DNA of 54,191 nucleotides from UBA12202 sp002691725 (lineage in GTDB: Bacteria > Pseudomonadota > Alphaproteobacteria > Puniceispirillales > UBA1172): positions 1-54,191 of the forward strand of contig CBFIAU010000012.1 in assembly GCA_965660675.1 (NCBI GenBank), in the 5' to 3' direction. The position numbers and the translations under genes were made by a program. Positions within the stretch are counted from its first letter, which is position 1. Each line of letters begins with the position of its first letter. Shown here piece by piece: positions 25,283 to 34,131 of this stretch. The notes under the pieces were generated by a model that was not told the origin of the DNA, made no database searches, and saw only the letters and a program-made list of their open reading frames with translations.

Positions 25283-25999
25283 ATGACAAATAGTAATACC
25301 AATACCGCTAAAAAGAAAATCAATAAATCTGATATTCTTTCAACATTGCGACGTCAGATCATTACCATGGAGCTAAGGCCAGGTGCGGCTTTGGATGAGG
25401 CTGAGCTTTGCGCCAAGTTAGAGATATCAAGAACCCCCTTGCGTGAAATTCTTATCCTGTTATCAAGCGAAGGCTATATCCAGATTAGAGAAAACAGAGG
25501 CACTTTTGTTGCGTCCATGGATTATCATACCATTCGCCGATTATTTCAAACCGCGCCAATGATTTATTCGGCGATATCACGCTTAGCCGCCGAAAACGCA
25601 ACCTCCCAACAGGTTGATGAATTGGCAAAACACCAAAGCCGTTTCAGTAAAGCCATGGAAAGCCAGTCGATTGAAAGCATGATTTATTATAACGACTGTT
25701 TTCATCATTATATTGGCATCATTGCTGATAATGCCTTTCTCATGCCAAGTCTGAAAAGGCTGTTGATTGATCATGCCCGTATCGGCAACACCTTTTGGAA
25801 TAACACCCGCGCTGAACAAGCCGAGGAGATGCGGCAAGCCAGTAAAGACCATGATCAGCTTATTGCCGCCATTGCCGACCATGATGTTGAGACGGCGGTC
25901 GAGATTACAAAAATGCACTGGCACGCATCAAAAGGCAATATTAATAAATACATCATGCCTGATTCCATTGTTGAAGCCGACGACAGTAAGATGGGATAA
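25283..25999 (+). CDS. GntR-family (FadR/FCD type) transcriptional regulator
   Basis: A 238-residue regulator. The winged helix-turn-helix is at about residues 15-80 (LDEAELCAKLEISRTPLREI, LSSEGYIQIRENRGTFVA). The C-terminal FCD domain is all-helical and has polar residues placed as in the metal/ligand site (YYNDCFHHYIGII, HDQLIAAIADHDVETA, MHWHASKGNI). FCD regulators respond to organic acids or similar catabolites, and the neighbouring genes suggest a ligand from quaternary-amine or amino-acid breakdown. It is divergent from the MttB-family gene and 7 bp upstream of the DapA-family gene, so it probably controls both directions. Confidence 0.9.
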   Translation: MTNSNTNTAKKKINKSDILSTLRRQIITMELRPGAALDEAELCAKLEISRTPLREILILLSSEGYIQIRENRGTFVASMDYHTIRRLFQTAPMIYSAISRLAAENATSQQVDELAKHQSRFSKAMESQSIESMIYYNDCFHHYIGIIADNAFLMPSLKRLLIDHARIGNTFWNNTRAEQAEEMRQASKDHDQLIAAIADHDVETAVEITKMHWHASKGNINKYIMPDSIVEADDSKMG

Positions 26000-26006
26000 C
26001 CTGATC

Positions 26007-26933
26007 ATGTATCATTTTTATGGAATATATACGCCGGTCATCACCCCATTCAGAGATGATTTTTCCATTGATGAGACCGCTTACGCCAATATCATTGAGA
26101 GGCTAATCAGCGATGGTGTTCATGGCATTATCATTGCTGGTACAACTGGCGAATATTATGCACAAAGCATGGATGAACGCATCCGCATGTTGGAATGTGG
26201 GTGTGAGATTATTAACCGCCGCCTGCCGGTGATTGGTGGCACTGGCGCTATCCGTACCGAAGATTCCATTGCACTCGCCAAAGCCGCAAAACAAGCCGGG
26301 GTTGACGCTATCCTTGTAGCAACGCCGCCCTATGCACAGCCAACTGGACGCGAAAATGCGCTGCATGCGCTATCGGTGCAACGGGCAGCAGACCTGCCCG
26401 CAATGCTTTATAACTATCCCGGCCGCATGGCCGCCCCTATGGATGAGGACTTCCTCGACAGAATTGGCCAGGCGCCAGCATTTTGCGCGATCAAAGAAAG
26501 CTCTGGGGATATTAACCGCTTGCATTTATTAGCGCGGCAATATCCGCAAATTGCGTTATCTTGTGGCATGGATGATCAAGCGCTAGAGTTTTTTGCATGG
26601 GGAGCTGAAAGCTGGGTTTGCGCCGCCAGTAACTTTGCTGCCTCAGCACATATTGCGCTATGGAAGGCATGTGTTGTTGACAATAATTTTATCAAGGGGC
26701 GGCGTATAATGACCGCCATGTTGCCTTTAATGCAGGCATTGGAACAAGGTGGAAAATTCGTTCAGTCCATCAAATACGGGGTATCAAGACAAGGTATCTC
26801 TGCTGGCCCACCACGGGCACCTCTCAGGCCATTGAATAAAGACGATAAACGTATTCTTGATCAGGTCATTGACACGATGAACACAACCATTGACCGTATT
26901 GAGAAAGAAAAGGCGACGGAGAAGGAGAACTGA
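26007..26933 (+). CDS. DapA-family (DHDPS/N-acetylneuraminate lyase) aldolase or deaminase
   Basis: 308 residues from the ATG at 26007; longer in-frame extensions run through the GntR gene and are rejected. The TIM-barrel family signatures are present: GIYTPVITPF, IIIAGTTGEYYAQSMDER, YNYPGRMAAP (active-site Tyr) and FCAIKESSGD (Schiff-base Lys). The family covers dihydrodipicolinate synthase, sialate lyase, 2-keto-3-deoxy acid aldolases and the deaminase that converts 1-pyrroline-4-hydroxy-2-carboxylate to 2-oxoglutarate semialdehyde. The catabolic operon argues against lysine biosynthesis. With the adjacent aldehyde dehydrogenase and FAD oxidoreductase, the deaminase role is attractive but unproven. 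The stop is 1 nt before the next ATG. Confidence 0.85.
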   Translation: MYHFYGIYTPVITPFRDDFSIDETAYANIIERLISDGVHGIIIAGTTGEYYAQSMDERIRMLECGCEIINRRLPVIGGTGAIRTEDSIALAKAAKQAGVDAILVATPPYAQPTGRENALHALSVQRAADLPAMLYNYPGRMAAPMDEDFLDRIGQAPAFCAIKESSGDINRLHLLARQYPQIALSCGMDDQALEFFAWGAESWVCAASNFAASAHIALWKACVVDNNFIKGRRIMTAMLPLMQALEQGGKFVQSIKYGVSRQGISAGPPRAPLRPLNKDDKRILDQVIDTMNTTIDRIEKEKATEKEN

Positions 26934-26934
26934 T

Positions 26935-28452
26935 ATGTCTGATTTGCAAAGCTATGAAGATTATAAAGCACTGGCAGAACAGATCCGCTTGCCATCAGCA
27001 GCGTTTATAAATGGTGCCTTTCAAGCTGGTGGCGGCCGCGAAATGGATATCATCAATCCAGCGACTGATGATATCCTGACCTCGATTGCCATGACCGATG
27101 CGGACACTACTGATTATGCCGTCTCAAAAGCCCGTGAAGCATTTGATCAAGGGCATTGGTCACGTTGTCATCCCGCTGAACGCAAAGAGGTATTGATCAG
27201 GCTATGTAAGCTAATGACGCGAAATCGCCATGAATTAGCCGTTATGGAAAGCCTGGATAGCGGCAAGCCTATTCAGGATTGCGCCACTATTGATCTGCCA
27301 GAGGCGATCAACTGCATCAAATGGCATGCAGAGGCCATTGATAAGATTTATGATGATGTTGCCCCAACAGGTGAGGATGCCATGGCGATGATTATCCGTC
27401 AGCCTATTGGTGTTGTTGGCTGTGTTCTGCCATGGAACTTTCCGTTATTGATGATGGCATGGAAGATTGGCCCTGCGCTAGCCGCTGGTAACTCTGTTAT
27501 GATAAAGCCCGCAGAAGAAACTCCACTAACAGCTCTACGGCTGGCTGAACTGGCGCTGGAAGCAGGTATTCCGCGCGGCGTTTTTCAGGTCTTGCCCGGT
27601 GATGGTCTGACAACAGGTCAAGCGATGGGGCTACATCCTGACATTGATATGATTAGCTTTACCGGCTCGACCGAAACCGGGCGGCATTTTCTGCGGTATT
27701 CGGCGCAATCGAACCTCAAGAAGATTACGCTTGAATGTGGCGGCAAAAATCCGTGCCTGGTGTTGAAAGATGCTGAGCATATTAATAAAGTCGCTGAGCA
27801 TATTGCGATGGGCGCGTTTTGGAATATGGGGCAGAATTGTTCTGCTATTTCTCGCGTTATTGTTGATAAATCGCGCGCTGATGAATTGCGTGACGCTTTG
27901 CTATTTCATATTGGGCAATTTCATCAAGGCGATCCACTTGACCCCAAAAATCGGTTAGGCGTTTTGGTATCTGACTCGCATTTCAGCAAAGTCAAATCCT
28001 TCCTTGATAAAGCCGAAAAAGATAAATTATCTGCTCTATGTGGCGCTGTTGAGACCAAGGAAAAGCAGATCACACCAACCGTTTTTTATGATGTTGACCC
28101 TGCCCATTCGCTTGCCACAGATGAGGTGTTTGGCCCTGTTCTTTGCCTGATTATCGCATCCGACACAGATCATGCGGTGCAGATTGCAAATGCGACTAAT
28201 TACGGGTTAACTGCCAGTATTTTCAGCGCCTCAATCGGCGCGGCGTTGCGGTCTGCGCGGGCAATCAAAGCCGGAACGGTTACCGTCAATTGCTATGGCG
28301 AAGGCGATATCACAACACCATTTGGCGGCTGGAAAGAATCTGGCTTTGGCGGCAGAGACAATGGCCTTGCCGCGCATGATCAATTTACCGAAACCAAGAC
28401 CATTTGGGTCAATCTTGATGATTATAATGATGAGGAATTAATTAATGAGTGA
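26935..28452 (+). CDS. NAD(P)-dependent aldehyde dehydrogenase
   Basis: 505 residues from the ATG at 26935, directly after the DapA-family stop and 5-6 nt after GAAGGAG. The fold signatures are PWNFPLLMMAWKIGPALAAG, FTGSTETGRHFL (nucleotide binding), LECGGKNPCLVL (general-base Glu) and GAFWNMGQNCSAISR (catalytic Cys), with the C-terminal PFGGWKESGFGG. The sequence is nearest in style to the PuuC/gamma-aminobutyraldehyde and betaine-aldehyde groups. The substrate may be the semialdehyde made by the neighbouring lyase/deaminase (for example 2-oxoglutarate semialdehyde) or a 4-aminobutyraldehyde. It overlaps the next gene by 8 nt. Confidence 0.92.
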   Translation: MSDLQSYEDYKALAEQIRLPSAAFINGAFQAGGGREMDIINPATDDILTSIAMTDADTTDYAVSKAREAFDQGHWSRCHPAERKEVLIRLCKLMTRNRHELAVMESLDSGKPIQDCATIDLPEAINCIKWHAEAIDKIYDDVAPTGEDAMAMIIRQPIGVVGCVLPWNFPLLMMAWKIGPALAAGNSVMIKPAEETPLTALRLAELALEAGIPRGVFQVLPGDGLTTGQAMGLHPDIDMISFTGSTETGRHFLRYSAQSNLKKITLECGGKNPCLVLKDAEHINKVAEHIAMGAFWNMGQNCSAISRVIVDKSRADELRDALLFHIGQFHQGDPLDPKNRLGVLVSDSHFSKVKSFLDKAEKDKLSALCGAVETKEKQITPTVFYDVDPAHSLATDEVFGPVLCLIIASDTDHAVQIANATNYGLTASIFSASIGAALRSARAIKAGTVTVNCYGEGDITTPFGGWKESGFGGRDNGLAAHDQFTETKTIWVNLDDYNDEELINE

Positions 28453-29800
28453 TCATTATTCAGCCAAGCGACTACCAGTTGATCCAGGTCAGACAGGATG
28501 GCTTAACATAATAGAAAAAGTGCCATCCTATCCGACGTTAGAGCAAAACATCTCAGCCGATTGGGTCATTATTGGAGGCGGCTTTACCGGTCTAAGTGCC
28601 GCCAAACAGCTTGCTTATAAAGGCGGAAGTGGATTAAGCATAGCCTTGCTTGAAGCAAGTCAAATTGGGGCTGGCCCGGCTGGCCGCAATTCCGGATTTA
28701 TGATTGATCTGCCGCATGCGCTGGGCGGCGATTCATATGTTGGTGACCTGTCATCTGACCGTGAACAAATTCGTTTGAACAGGATCGCCCAAAGATTTGC
28801 CACAGACGCCGCCAAAGAATATCAAATGCCCGATCATTGCGTTGACAAAAGTGGCAAGATTAATGCCAGTGTTGACTATAACGGCCAACATCATAATGAC
28901 ATCTATGCCAAGCAATTAGATGAACTTGGCGAAACATATTCGATGCTATCCAGTGATGATATGCAAGCCATCACAGGCTCTCAATTTTATTCTGGTGGTC
29001 TTTACACGCCGGGGACGATTTTATTACAGCCTGCCGAATATATCACCAGATTAGCTCGCGGGGTTTGCCAGAGAAAACCTCAACTTCAGATATTTGAACA
29101 CTCACCCGCGCTGTCATTTACCAGAGTGGGGAAACATTGGGTGATCAAAACACAACATGGTTCTGTAACCGCTGAAGGGATCATTATTGCTGCTAATGGT
29201 CATGCGGAATCATTTGGGTTTTATCAAAACCGGCTCATGCATGTATTTACCTATGCTTCCATGACCAGGCCGTTAACTGCATCTCAGCAAAAAATGATTG
29301 GCGGGGATGAGCGTTGGGGCATTACCCCGTCTGATCCTATGGGAACAACAATCAGGCGTATCAACACCCCCGAAGGCAACCGAATCGTAATCCGAAATGG
29401 CTGGAGTTTTGATCCATCTATGCAAATATCACCATCACGCATAGAAAATTATGTGAAATCCCATCGGTTAAGTTTTAACCGCCGCTATCCTGAATTACAT
29501 GATGTTGATTTTGAATATAGCTGGGGTGGTCGCTTATGCTTATCCAGAAACACTGTTCCTGCCTTTGGTTGGGTTGACAAAAATGTAATATCTGCCTGTT
29601 GCCAGAATGGATTAGGAACGGCACAAGGCACATTAGCTGGTATGGCCGCCGCCGATTTAGCCATGGATAGAAACACCGAAGTCATAACATATTTGACAAA
29701 TCATGATGCTCCGTCCAAGCTTCCGCCTAGAGTACTTAGCTATATCGGTGCAAATGCAACGATTAAGATCAAAGAGTTTAGGGCAAGAAAAGAAATGTAA
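28445..29800 (+). CDS. DAO-family FAD-dependent amine/imino-acid oxidoreductase
   Basis: A 451-residue flavoprotein. The dinucleotide-binding motif ADWVIIGGGFTGLSAAKQLA is at about 40-60, followed by LLEASQIGAGPAGRNSG, typical of the DadA/PuuB group. C-terminal signatures are SWGGRLCLSRNTVPAFG and CCQNGLGTAQGTLAGMAAAD. There is no signal peptide. PuuB oxidises gamma-glutamylputrescine, and relatives oxidise sarcosine, D-hydroxyproline or other secondary amines. In this operon it probably oxidises a demethylated secondary amine to an imine. It overlaps the aldehyde dehydrogenase gene by 8 nt, so the two are co-translated. Confidence 0.88.
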   Translation: MSDHYSAKRLPVDPGQTGWLNIIEKVPSYPTLEQNISADWVIIGGGFTGLSAAKQLAYKGGSGLSIALLEASQIGAGPAGRNSGFMIDLPHALGGDSYVGDLSSDREQIRLNRIAQRFATDAAKEYQMPDHCVDKSGKINASVDYNGQHHNDIYAKQLDELGETYSMLSSDDMQAITGSQFYSGGLYTPGTILLQPAEYITRLARGVCQRKPQLQIFEHSPALSFTRVGKHWVIKTQHGSVTAEGIIIAANGHAESFGFYQNRLMHVFTYASMTRPLTASQQKMIGGDERWGITPSDPMGTTIRRINTPEGNRIVIRNGWSFDPSMQISPSRIENYVKSHRLSFNRRYPELHDVDFEYSWGGRLCLSRNTVPAFGWVDKNVISACCQNGLGTAQGTLAGMAAADLAMDRNTEVITYLTNHDAPSKLPPRVLSYIGANATIKIKEFRARKEM

Positions 29801-29855
29801 GTCCTGTTTGGCTTGCAATATATACTGATCATTCAACACATATTGGGAGGAATGA

Positions 29856-30830
29856 ATGAAAAAAACGATGATGACGATAATGGGCGCAGCACTTGGCATT
29901 GGTATGATGTCAAACGTTGCCAAAGCAGATTGTGGCGAGGTAAGCATCGGTGCAATGGGTTGGGCATCGGGTGAGAGCATTACTGCCCTTGCTCAATTTG
30001 TCCTTGAGCAGGGTTACGGATGCTCCGTTTCTGTTGTCCCAACTGATACTGTACCTGCTGTGACTTCGCTCGCTGAAAATGGTCAGCCAGATATCGTGCC
30101 AGAAGTCTGGAAAAACTCAGCTACCGTTTATGGTGAGCTTGAGGCGGAAGGAAAAGTTATCACTGCATCTGATGTTTTCCAAAATGGTGGTGAAGAAGGT
30201 TGGTGGATACCAACCAGCTTAGCTAAAAAGCATCCTGAGCTGACAACAATTGATGGTATTCTCGCTAATCCTGAGCTTGTTGGTGGACGTTTCCATAACT
30301 GTCCTGTTGGCTGGGGTTGCCGGATCGTCAATGACAATCTGAAAGTTGTGCATCAGCTGGAAGCCAATGGCATTGAAGTATTTGACCACGGGTCAGGTGC
30401 TAACCTTGGTGCGTCTATTGCGGCAGCATTTGCCGATGAAGCGCCTTGGTTTGGATATTACTGGGGCCCAACAGCGGTGCTTGGTAAGTATGAAATGACC
30501 AAGGTTGATATTGGTGATGTTGATCCTGCACAGCATGCGATTAATCAGAACGCAGATTCTCCAGATGGTGATCTAGGCGTGTCTGGTTTTCCATCAGCGC
30601 CAGTGCTTAATGCTGTCACAGCAGACCTTGCCAAGCGTGAGCCAGAAGTCTTCAAGTTCGTCCAGAACATGAGCTTTCCTAACGACGTCATGAGCAAGAT
30701 GCTAGCGTGGAAAGAGGCGAATAACGCTTCTGCTGACGAAGCTGCTGCCTGGGTGCTGACAAACTACACTGATATGGTGATGGGTTGGGTTAATGCTGAC
30801 GCTAAAGGCAAGCTAGAAGCGCTTCTCTAA
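29856..30830 (+). CDS. glycine/proline-betaine-type ABC transporter substrate-binding protein
   Basis: A 324-residue periplasmic protein of the OpuAC family. It has a signal peptide (MMTIMGAALGIGMMSNVAKA, cleavage before DCGEV) and then GAMGWASGESITALAQFVLE, PDIVPEVWKNSATVYGE, GGEEGWWIPTSLAKKHPEL and WFGYYWGPTAVLGKYEMTKV. The many Trp/Tyr residues fit the aromatic cage that binds quaternary ammonium groups. CGE/YGC and NCPVGWGC supply cysteines that may form disulfides. A strong GGGAGGAATG site precedes the ATG. It heads the importer operon with the permease (30970) and ATPase (31994). Confidence 0.9.
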   Translation: MKKTMMTIMGAALGIGMMSNVAKADCGEVSIGAMGWASGESITALAQFVLEQGYGCSVSVVPTDTVPAVTSLAENGQPDIVPEVWKNSATVYGELEAEGKVITASDVFQNGGEEGWWIPTSLAKKHPELTTIDGILANPELVGGRFHNCPVGWGCRIVNDNLKVVHQLEANGIEVFDHGSGANLGASIAAAFADEAPWFGYYWGPTAVLGKYEMTKVDIGDVDPAQHAINQNADSPDGDLGVSGFPSAPVLNAVTADLAKREPEVFKFVQNMSFPNDVMSKMLAWKEANNASADEAAAWVLTNYTDMVMGWVNADAKGKLEALL

Positions 30831-30847
30831 ACCAAAAATAAATGTTT

Positions 30848-30876
30848 CACTGGAACGGGGTAATCCTGTTCCGGTG
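30848..30876 (+). terminator. intercistronic hairpin downstream of the binding-protein gene
   Basis: CACTGGAAC / GTTCCGGTG forms a 9-bp stem (one G-U pair) with an 11-nt loop, 18 nt after the stop. No long T-run follows, so it more likely acts as partial terminator or mRNA 3' protector, giving more binding protein than permease, as in many ABC operons. Confidence 0.5.
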
Positions 30877-30969
30877 ATTTGTTATATATTATATATAACT
30901 TTTCAACAGGTTAAGAATAAAAACACCCACTTAATAAAACTGGTTTAAGGATGGGGGGAATCTTTTGTT

Positions 30970-31983
30970 ATGGCTGCATTTGAAAATGTATTTAGTTTTT
31001 TCGGGCTGTCTGAATGGTGTGATAGCGGTAAGCAAAAAGCACTGATTAGTCTTAAAAGCCTGAAAAATGAAGAAACGGCATGGTGGGATATTCCGTTTCC
31101 ATCGCTGGATAATTTACATAAAGCATGTGGCTCTATCCCCCAATCTCGTGATTTAACCGCTTCACTAGAAGACGGGTTTTTATATATTCGCCCATCTTTG
31201 CGAACCGTCCTTGATCCGATCACGCAGCCCCTGTCATGGATGCTGGATTCGGCATTATATCTCTTTACCAATACACCATGGTGGATATTACTCCCGCTTT
31301 TTATCCTCGCTGTTCAATGGTCAGCGCGGTCATGGAAAATCACCGCATTTGTTGTTGGCTGCATTATTTTTTATCTTGCCACAGATCACTACACCTACGC
31401 TATGCAGACCCTATCGATCATATTTGTGTGTACGGTGTTATGCGTTGTTATCGGCGTGCCGACAGGTATTTTAATGGCCAGGAGCAATACATTTCAGCGA
31501 ATGCTCATCCCCATTCTTGATATGTTGCAGACGTTGCCGACTTTTGTTTACCTGATCCCGTTGATCTTTATTTTCAAAATTACTGAGCCAAAGCTATATG
31601 GTCTCGCTATCATTCTCTATGCCATTGTTCCGGTAATCCGGTTAACCGATTTAGGCATCAGACTAGTCGATAAAGATGTCATAGAGGCCGCAAATGCCTA
31701 TGGTATGACAAAGCGACAATTGCTCTTTAATGTTCAGGTTCCGCTTGCCATGCCTAATATTATGGCAGGAGTTAATCAGACCATTATGATGAGCTTAGCC
31801 ATGGTTGTTATCGCATCGCTGGTATCGGCACCTGGGCTTGGTACATTGGTACTGGATGGCATTAACAATCTTCGGCTTGGGGTTGGGTTTATGGCTGGTA
31901 TCGGCATTGTTTTGCTTGCCATTATTTTAGACCGAGTATCTAAATCAGCACTTAAACGTATGAACAAAACCTATCACGGCTAG
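30970..31983 (+). CDS. betaine-type ABC transporter permease (ProW-like)
   Basis: A 337-residue inner-membrane permease. Its N-terminal region of about 100 residues is mostly hydrophilic, then come six or seven membrane helices. The ABC-contact loop is EAANAYGMTKRQLLFNVQVP followed by LAMPNIMAGVNQTIMMSLAM, the ProW/OpuAB form. The ATG follows a GGGGGGAA site. It is part of the binding protein-permease-ATPase operon and probably imports the quaternary amine used by the upstream catabolic genes. Confidence 0.92.
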   Translation: MAAFENVFSFFGLSEWCDSGKQKALISLKSLKNEETAWWDIPFPSLDNLHKACGSIPQSRDLTASLEDGFLYIRPSLRTVLDPITQPLSWMLDSALYLFTNTPWWILLPLFILAVQWSARSWKITAFVVGCIIFYLATDHYTYAMQTLSIIFVCTVLCVVIGVPTGILMARSNTFQRMLIPILDMLQTLPTFVYLIPLIFIFKITEPKLYGLAIILYAIVPVIRLTDLGIRLVDKDVIEAANAYGMTKRQLLFNVQVPLAMPNIMAGVNQTIMMSLAMVVIASLVSAPGLGTLVLDGINNLRLGVGFMAGIGIVLLAIILDRVSKSALKRMNKTYHG

Positions 31984-31993
31984 GACAGATATT

Positions 31994-33076
31994 ATGACGT
32001 CAACACAATCACAAAAATCTTCTGATATTGCTATTTCTATCCGTAATCTGTTCAAGATTTTTGGTGATGACCCAAAATCTGTCTTGCCACAATTACATGA
32101 CGGCATTGACAAAGCAGATGTTCAGCGAAAAACTGGTCATGTCATTGGTCTAAACAACATTAATGTTGATATTCAATCAGGCAAAATCACCGTCATCATG
32201 GGCTTATCTGGTTCGGGTAAATCAACCTTGATCCGTCATATTAACCGCCTGATTGAACCCACTGCGGGTGAGATTTTGTTGGATGGAGAAAATATTCTCA
32301 ATCTGCCTGACGATAAATTGCGGCAGTTGCGACAGACGCGGATGTCTATGGTCTTTCAGAAATTTGCTCTGCTTCCGCATCGAACCGTTCTGCAAAACAC
32401 GATGCTGGCGCCGATGGTCAGGAACGAAGATAAGGTCAAATCCGAAAAAGAGGCGCGATATTGGCTGTCACGGGTTGAACTGGATGGATATGAAGATGCC
32501 TATCCGCATCAGCTATCTGGCGGCATGCAGCAACGTGTCGGGATTGCAAGAGCATTAACATCAAATGCTGATTTCATGCTCATGGATGAGGCGTTTTCCG
32601 CGCTTGATCCACTGATTAGAACATCTATGCAGGACTTGCTTCTTGATCTTCAAGAAGACCTCCATAAAACCATCATCTTCATCACGCATGATTTGGATGA
32701 AGCGTTGAAAATCGCTGATCATCTGGTGGTGCTGAAAGATGGCTTTGTTGTCCAGCAAGGAAATCCCCAGCATATTATTCTTAATCCTTCTGACCCTTAT
32801 ATTGAGGAGTTTGTGAGTGATATTAATCGCGCCCGCGTGCTCCGTGTTGGATCGGTCATGAAGCCAGCAAAAACGACAAAGAAAACCACTGGTAGCATTG
32901 CCGGCAGCATTGATAGTAAGCAATCCTTGGAACAACTGATTGCCCAGGCAGATGGCGATGTGAAAGGCCTTTATGCGGTTACAGAAATGGATAAGGTGGT
33001 CGGCCATATCGAAATGACGCAGGTCTATAAAGCCCTTGTTCGTTATAATTTGACGACCTCACGCCGAGCAAAATAG
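31994..33076 (+). CDS. betaine-type ABC transporter ATPase (ProV-like)
   Basis: A 360-residue ATPase. Walker A GLSGSGKST, the signature LSGGMQQRVGIARAL, Walker B FMLMDEAFSALDP and the switch His (IFITHDLDEAL) are all present, in the order of the ProV/OpuAA family. The C-terminal part (about 300-355: SLEQLIAQADGDVKGLYAV, DKVVGHIEMTQVYKAL) resembles a shortened CBS-type regulatory region. It starts 10 bp after the permease stop and ends 2 bp before the dipeptidase start. Confidence 0.93.
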   Translation: MTSTQSQKSSDIAISIRNLFKIFGDDPKSVLPQLHDGIDKADVQRKTGHVIGLNNINVDIQSGKITVIMGLSGSGKSTLIRHINRLIEPTAGEILLDGENILNLPDDKLRQLRQTRMSMVFQKFALLPHRTVLQNTMLAPMVRNEDKVKSEKEARYWLSRVELDGYEDAYPHQLSGGMQQRVGIARALTSNADFMLMDEAFSALDPLIRTSMQDLLLDLQEDLHKTIIFITHDLDEALKIADHLVVLKDGFVVQQGNPQHIILNPSDPYIEEFVSDINRARVLRVGSVMKPAKTTKKTTGSIAGSIDSKQSLEQLIAQADGDVKGLYAVTEMDKVVGHIEMTQVYKALVRYNLTTSRRAK

Positions 33077-33078
33077 CC

Positions 33079-34050
33079 ATGCGAATTGATTGTTTGCAAT
33101 ATTGCCAGTGGTCGCCAAAAATTTTTCAGCAATGGGCTGATGGTGGTGTAGACGCCGTTCATGTCACAATCGCTTATCATGAAAACTTTCGTGAAACCGT
33201 CATCAATATCGAAAAATGGAATCGCTGGTTTGAAGATTATTCTGACCGGATCGTCCAGGCCTTTAACGCCGAAGATATCATAGCCGCCAAAGCCACAGGC
33301 AGAACCGCTGTCATATATGGGCTTCAGAACCCCTCACCTATTGAGGATGATATCGGGCTTGTTGAAGTCTTGCATCGGCTTGGCGTGCGCTTCATGCAAC
33401 TCACCTACAACAATCAGTCCCTGCTTGCCACTGGCTGTTATGAAGATGACGATACGGGCTTAACCCGTATGGGCAAAGAAGTCGTGCGTGAAATGAATAG
33501 AGTAGGATTGGTCGTGGATATGTCACATTCCGCCGAAGCCTCGACGCTTGCTGCAATATCATATTCAGAGCGGCCAATTGTGATCAGCCATGCTAATCCT
33601 GCGTTCTGGCATGCGGCAAAACGCAATAAATCTGATACTGTTCTCAAGGCCTTAGCCGAGACTGGCGGTATGCTAGGATTTTCTCTTTATCCGCATCACC
33701 TGAAAGATGGGAGCGCCTGCACCCTTGGCTCATTCTGTGAGATGATTGCCCGAACCGCTGATCTCATGGGGGTTGATCAGATTGGCTTTGGCACAGATTT
33801 ATGCCAGGATCAGCCCGACAGTGTCGTTGAATGGATGCGGGTTGGCCGCTGGACCAAGACCATTGATTATGGCGAAGGCTCAGCTAGTCAAGCTGGCTTT
33901 CCGCCTATGCCTGATTGGTTCAAGGATAATCGTGATTGGGATAATATCGCAAAGGGCTTGCGGCAAGTTGGATTTTCCGATCAAGATACCAAAAAGATAT
34001 GTGGCGAAAACTGGCTACGGTTTTATAAAAATGCTTTCATAGCAGCGTGA
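33079..34050 (+). CDS. M19 (renal dipeptidase) family protein with altered metal site
   Basis: A 323-residue TIM-barrel amidohydrolase of the M19 family. LVVDMSHSAEAST and PIVISHANPAF supply the two zinc-binding His residues that correspond to human His198 and His219, and GFGTDLCQDQP is the usual C-terminal loop. The N-terminal His-x-Asp pair of the family is missing (MRIDCLQYCQW in its place). The bridging Glu of GVEGGH is replaced by Gln (YGLQNPSP). The metal site therefore differs from true dipeptidases. An M19 gene also accompanies the betaine/dimethylglycine catabolic genes of Pseudomonas, a similar context. Here it is the fourth gene of the importer operon. Substrate unknown. Confidence 0.82.
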   Translation: MRIDCLQYCQWSPKIFQQWADGGVDAVHVTIAYHENFRETVINIEKWNRWFEDYSDRIVQAFNAEDIIAAKATGRTAVIYGLQNPSPIEDDIGLVEVLHRLGVRFMQLTYNNQSLLATGCYEDDDTGLTRMGKEVVREMNRVGLVVDMSHSAEASTLAAISYSERPIVISHANPAFWHAAKRNKSDTVLKALAETGGMLGFSLYPHHLKDGSACTLGSFCEMIARTADLMGVDQIGFGTDLCQDQPDSVVEWMRVGRWTKTIDYGEGSASQAGFPPMPDWFKDNRDWDNIAKGLRQVGFSDQDTKKICGENWLRFYKNAFIAA

Positions 34051-34131
34051 TTCTATATAAAACTAAAACTGATAAGAAATTTAGATAGCGTTCCAATAAA
34101 GACCCAAATAAAGACAATAGAGTTGGTGAGT

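Noticed and set aside
26007..26933. Lysine-biosynthetic dapA
   Set aside because: It lies in a catabolic operon behind a GntR regulator with a dehydrogenase and an oxidoreductase.
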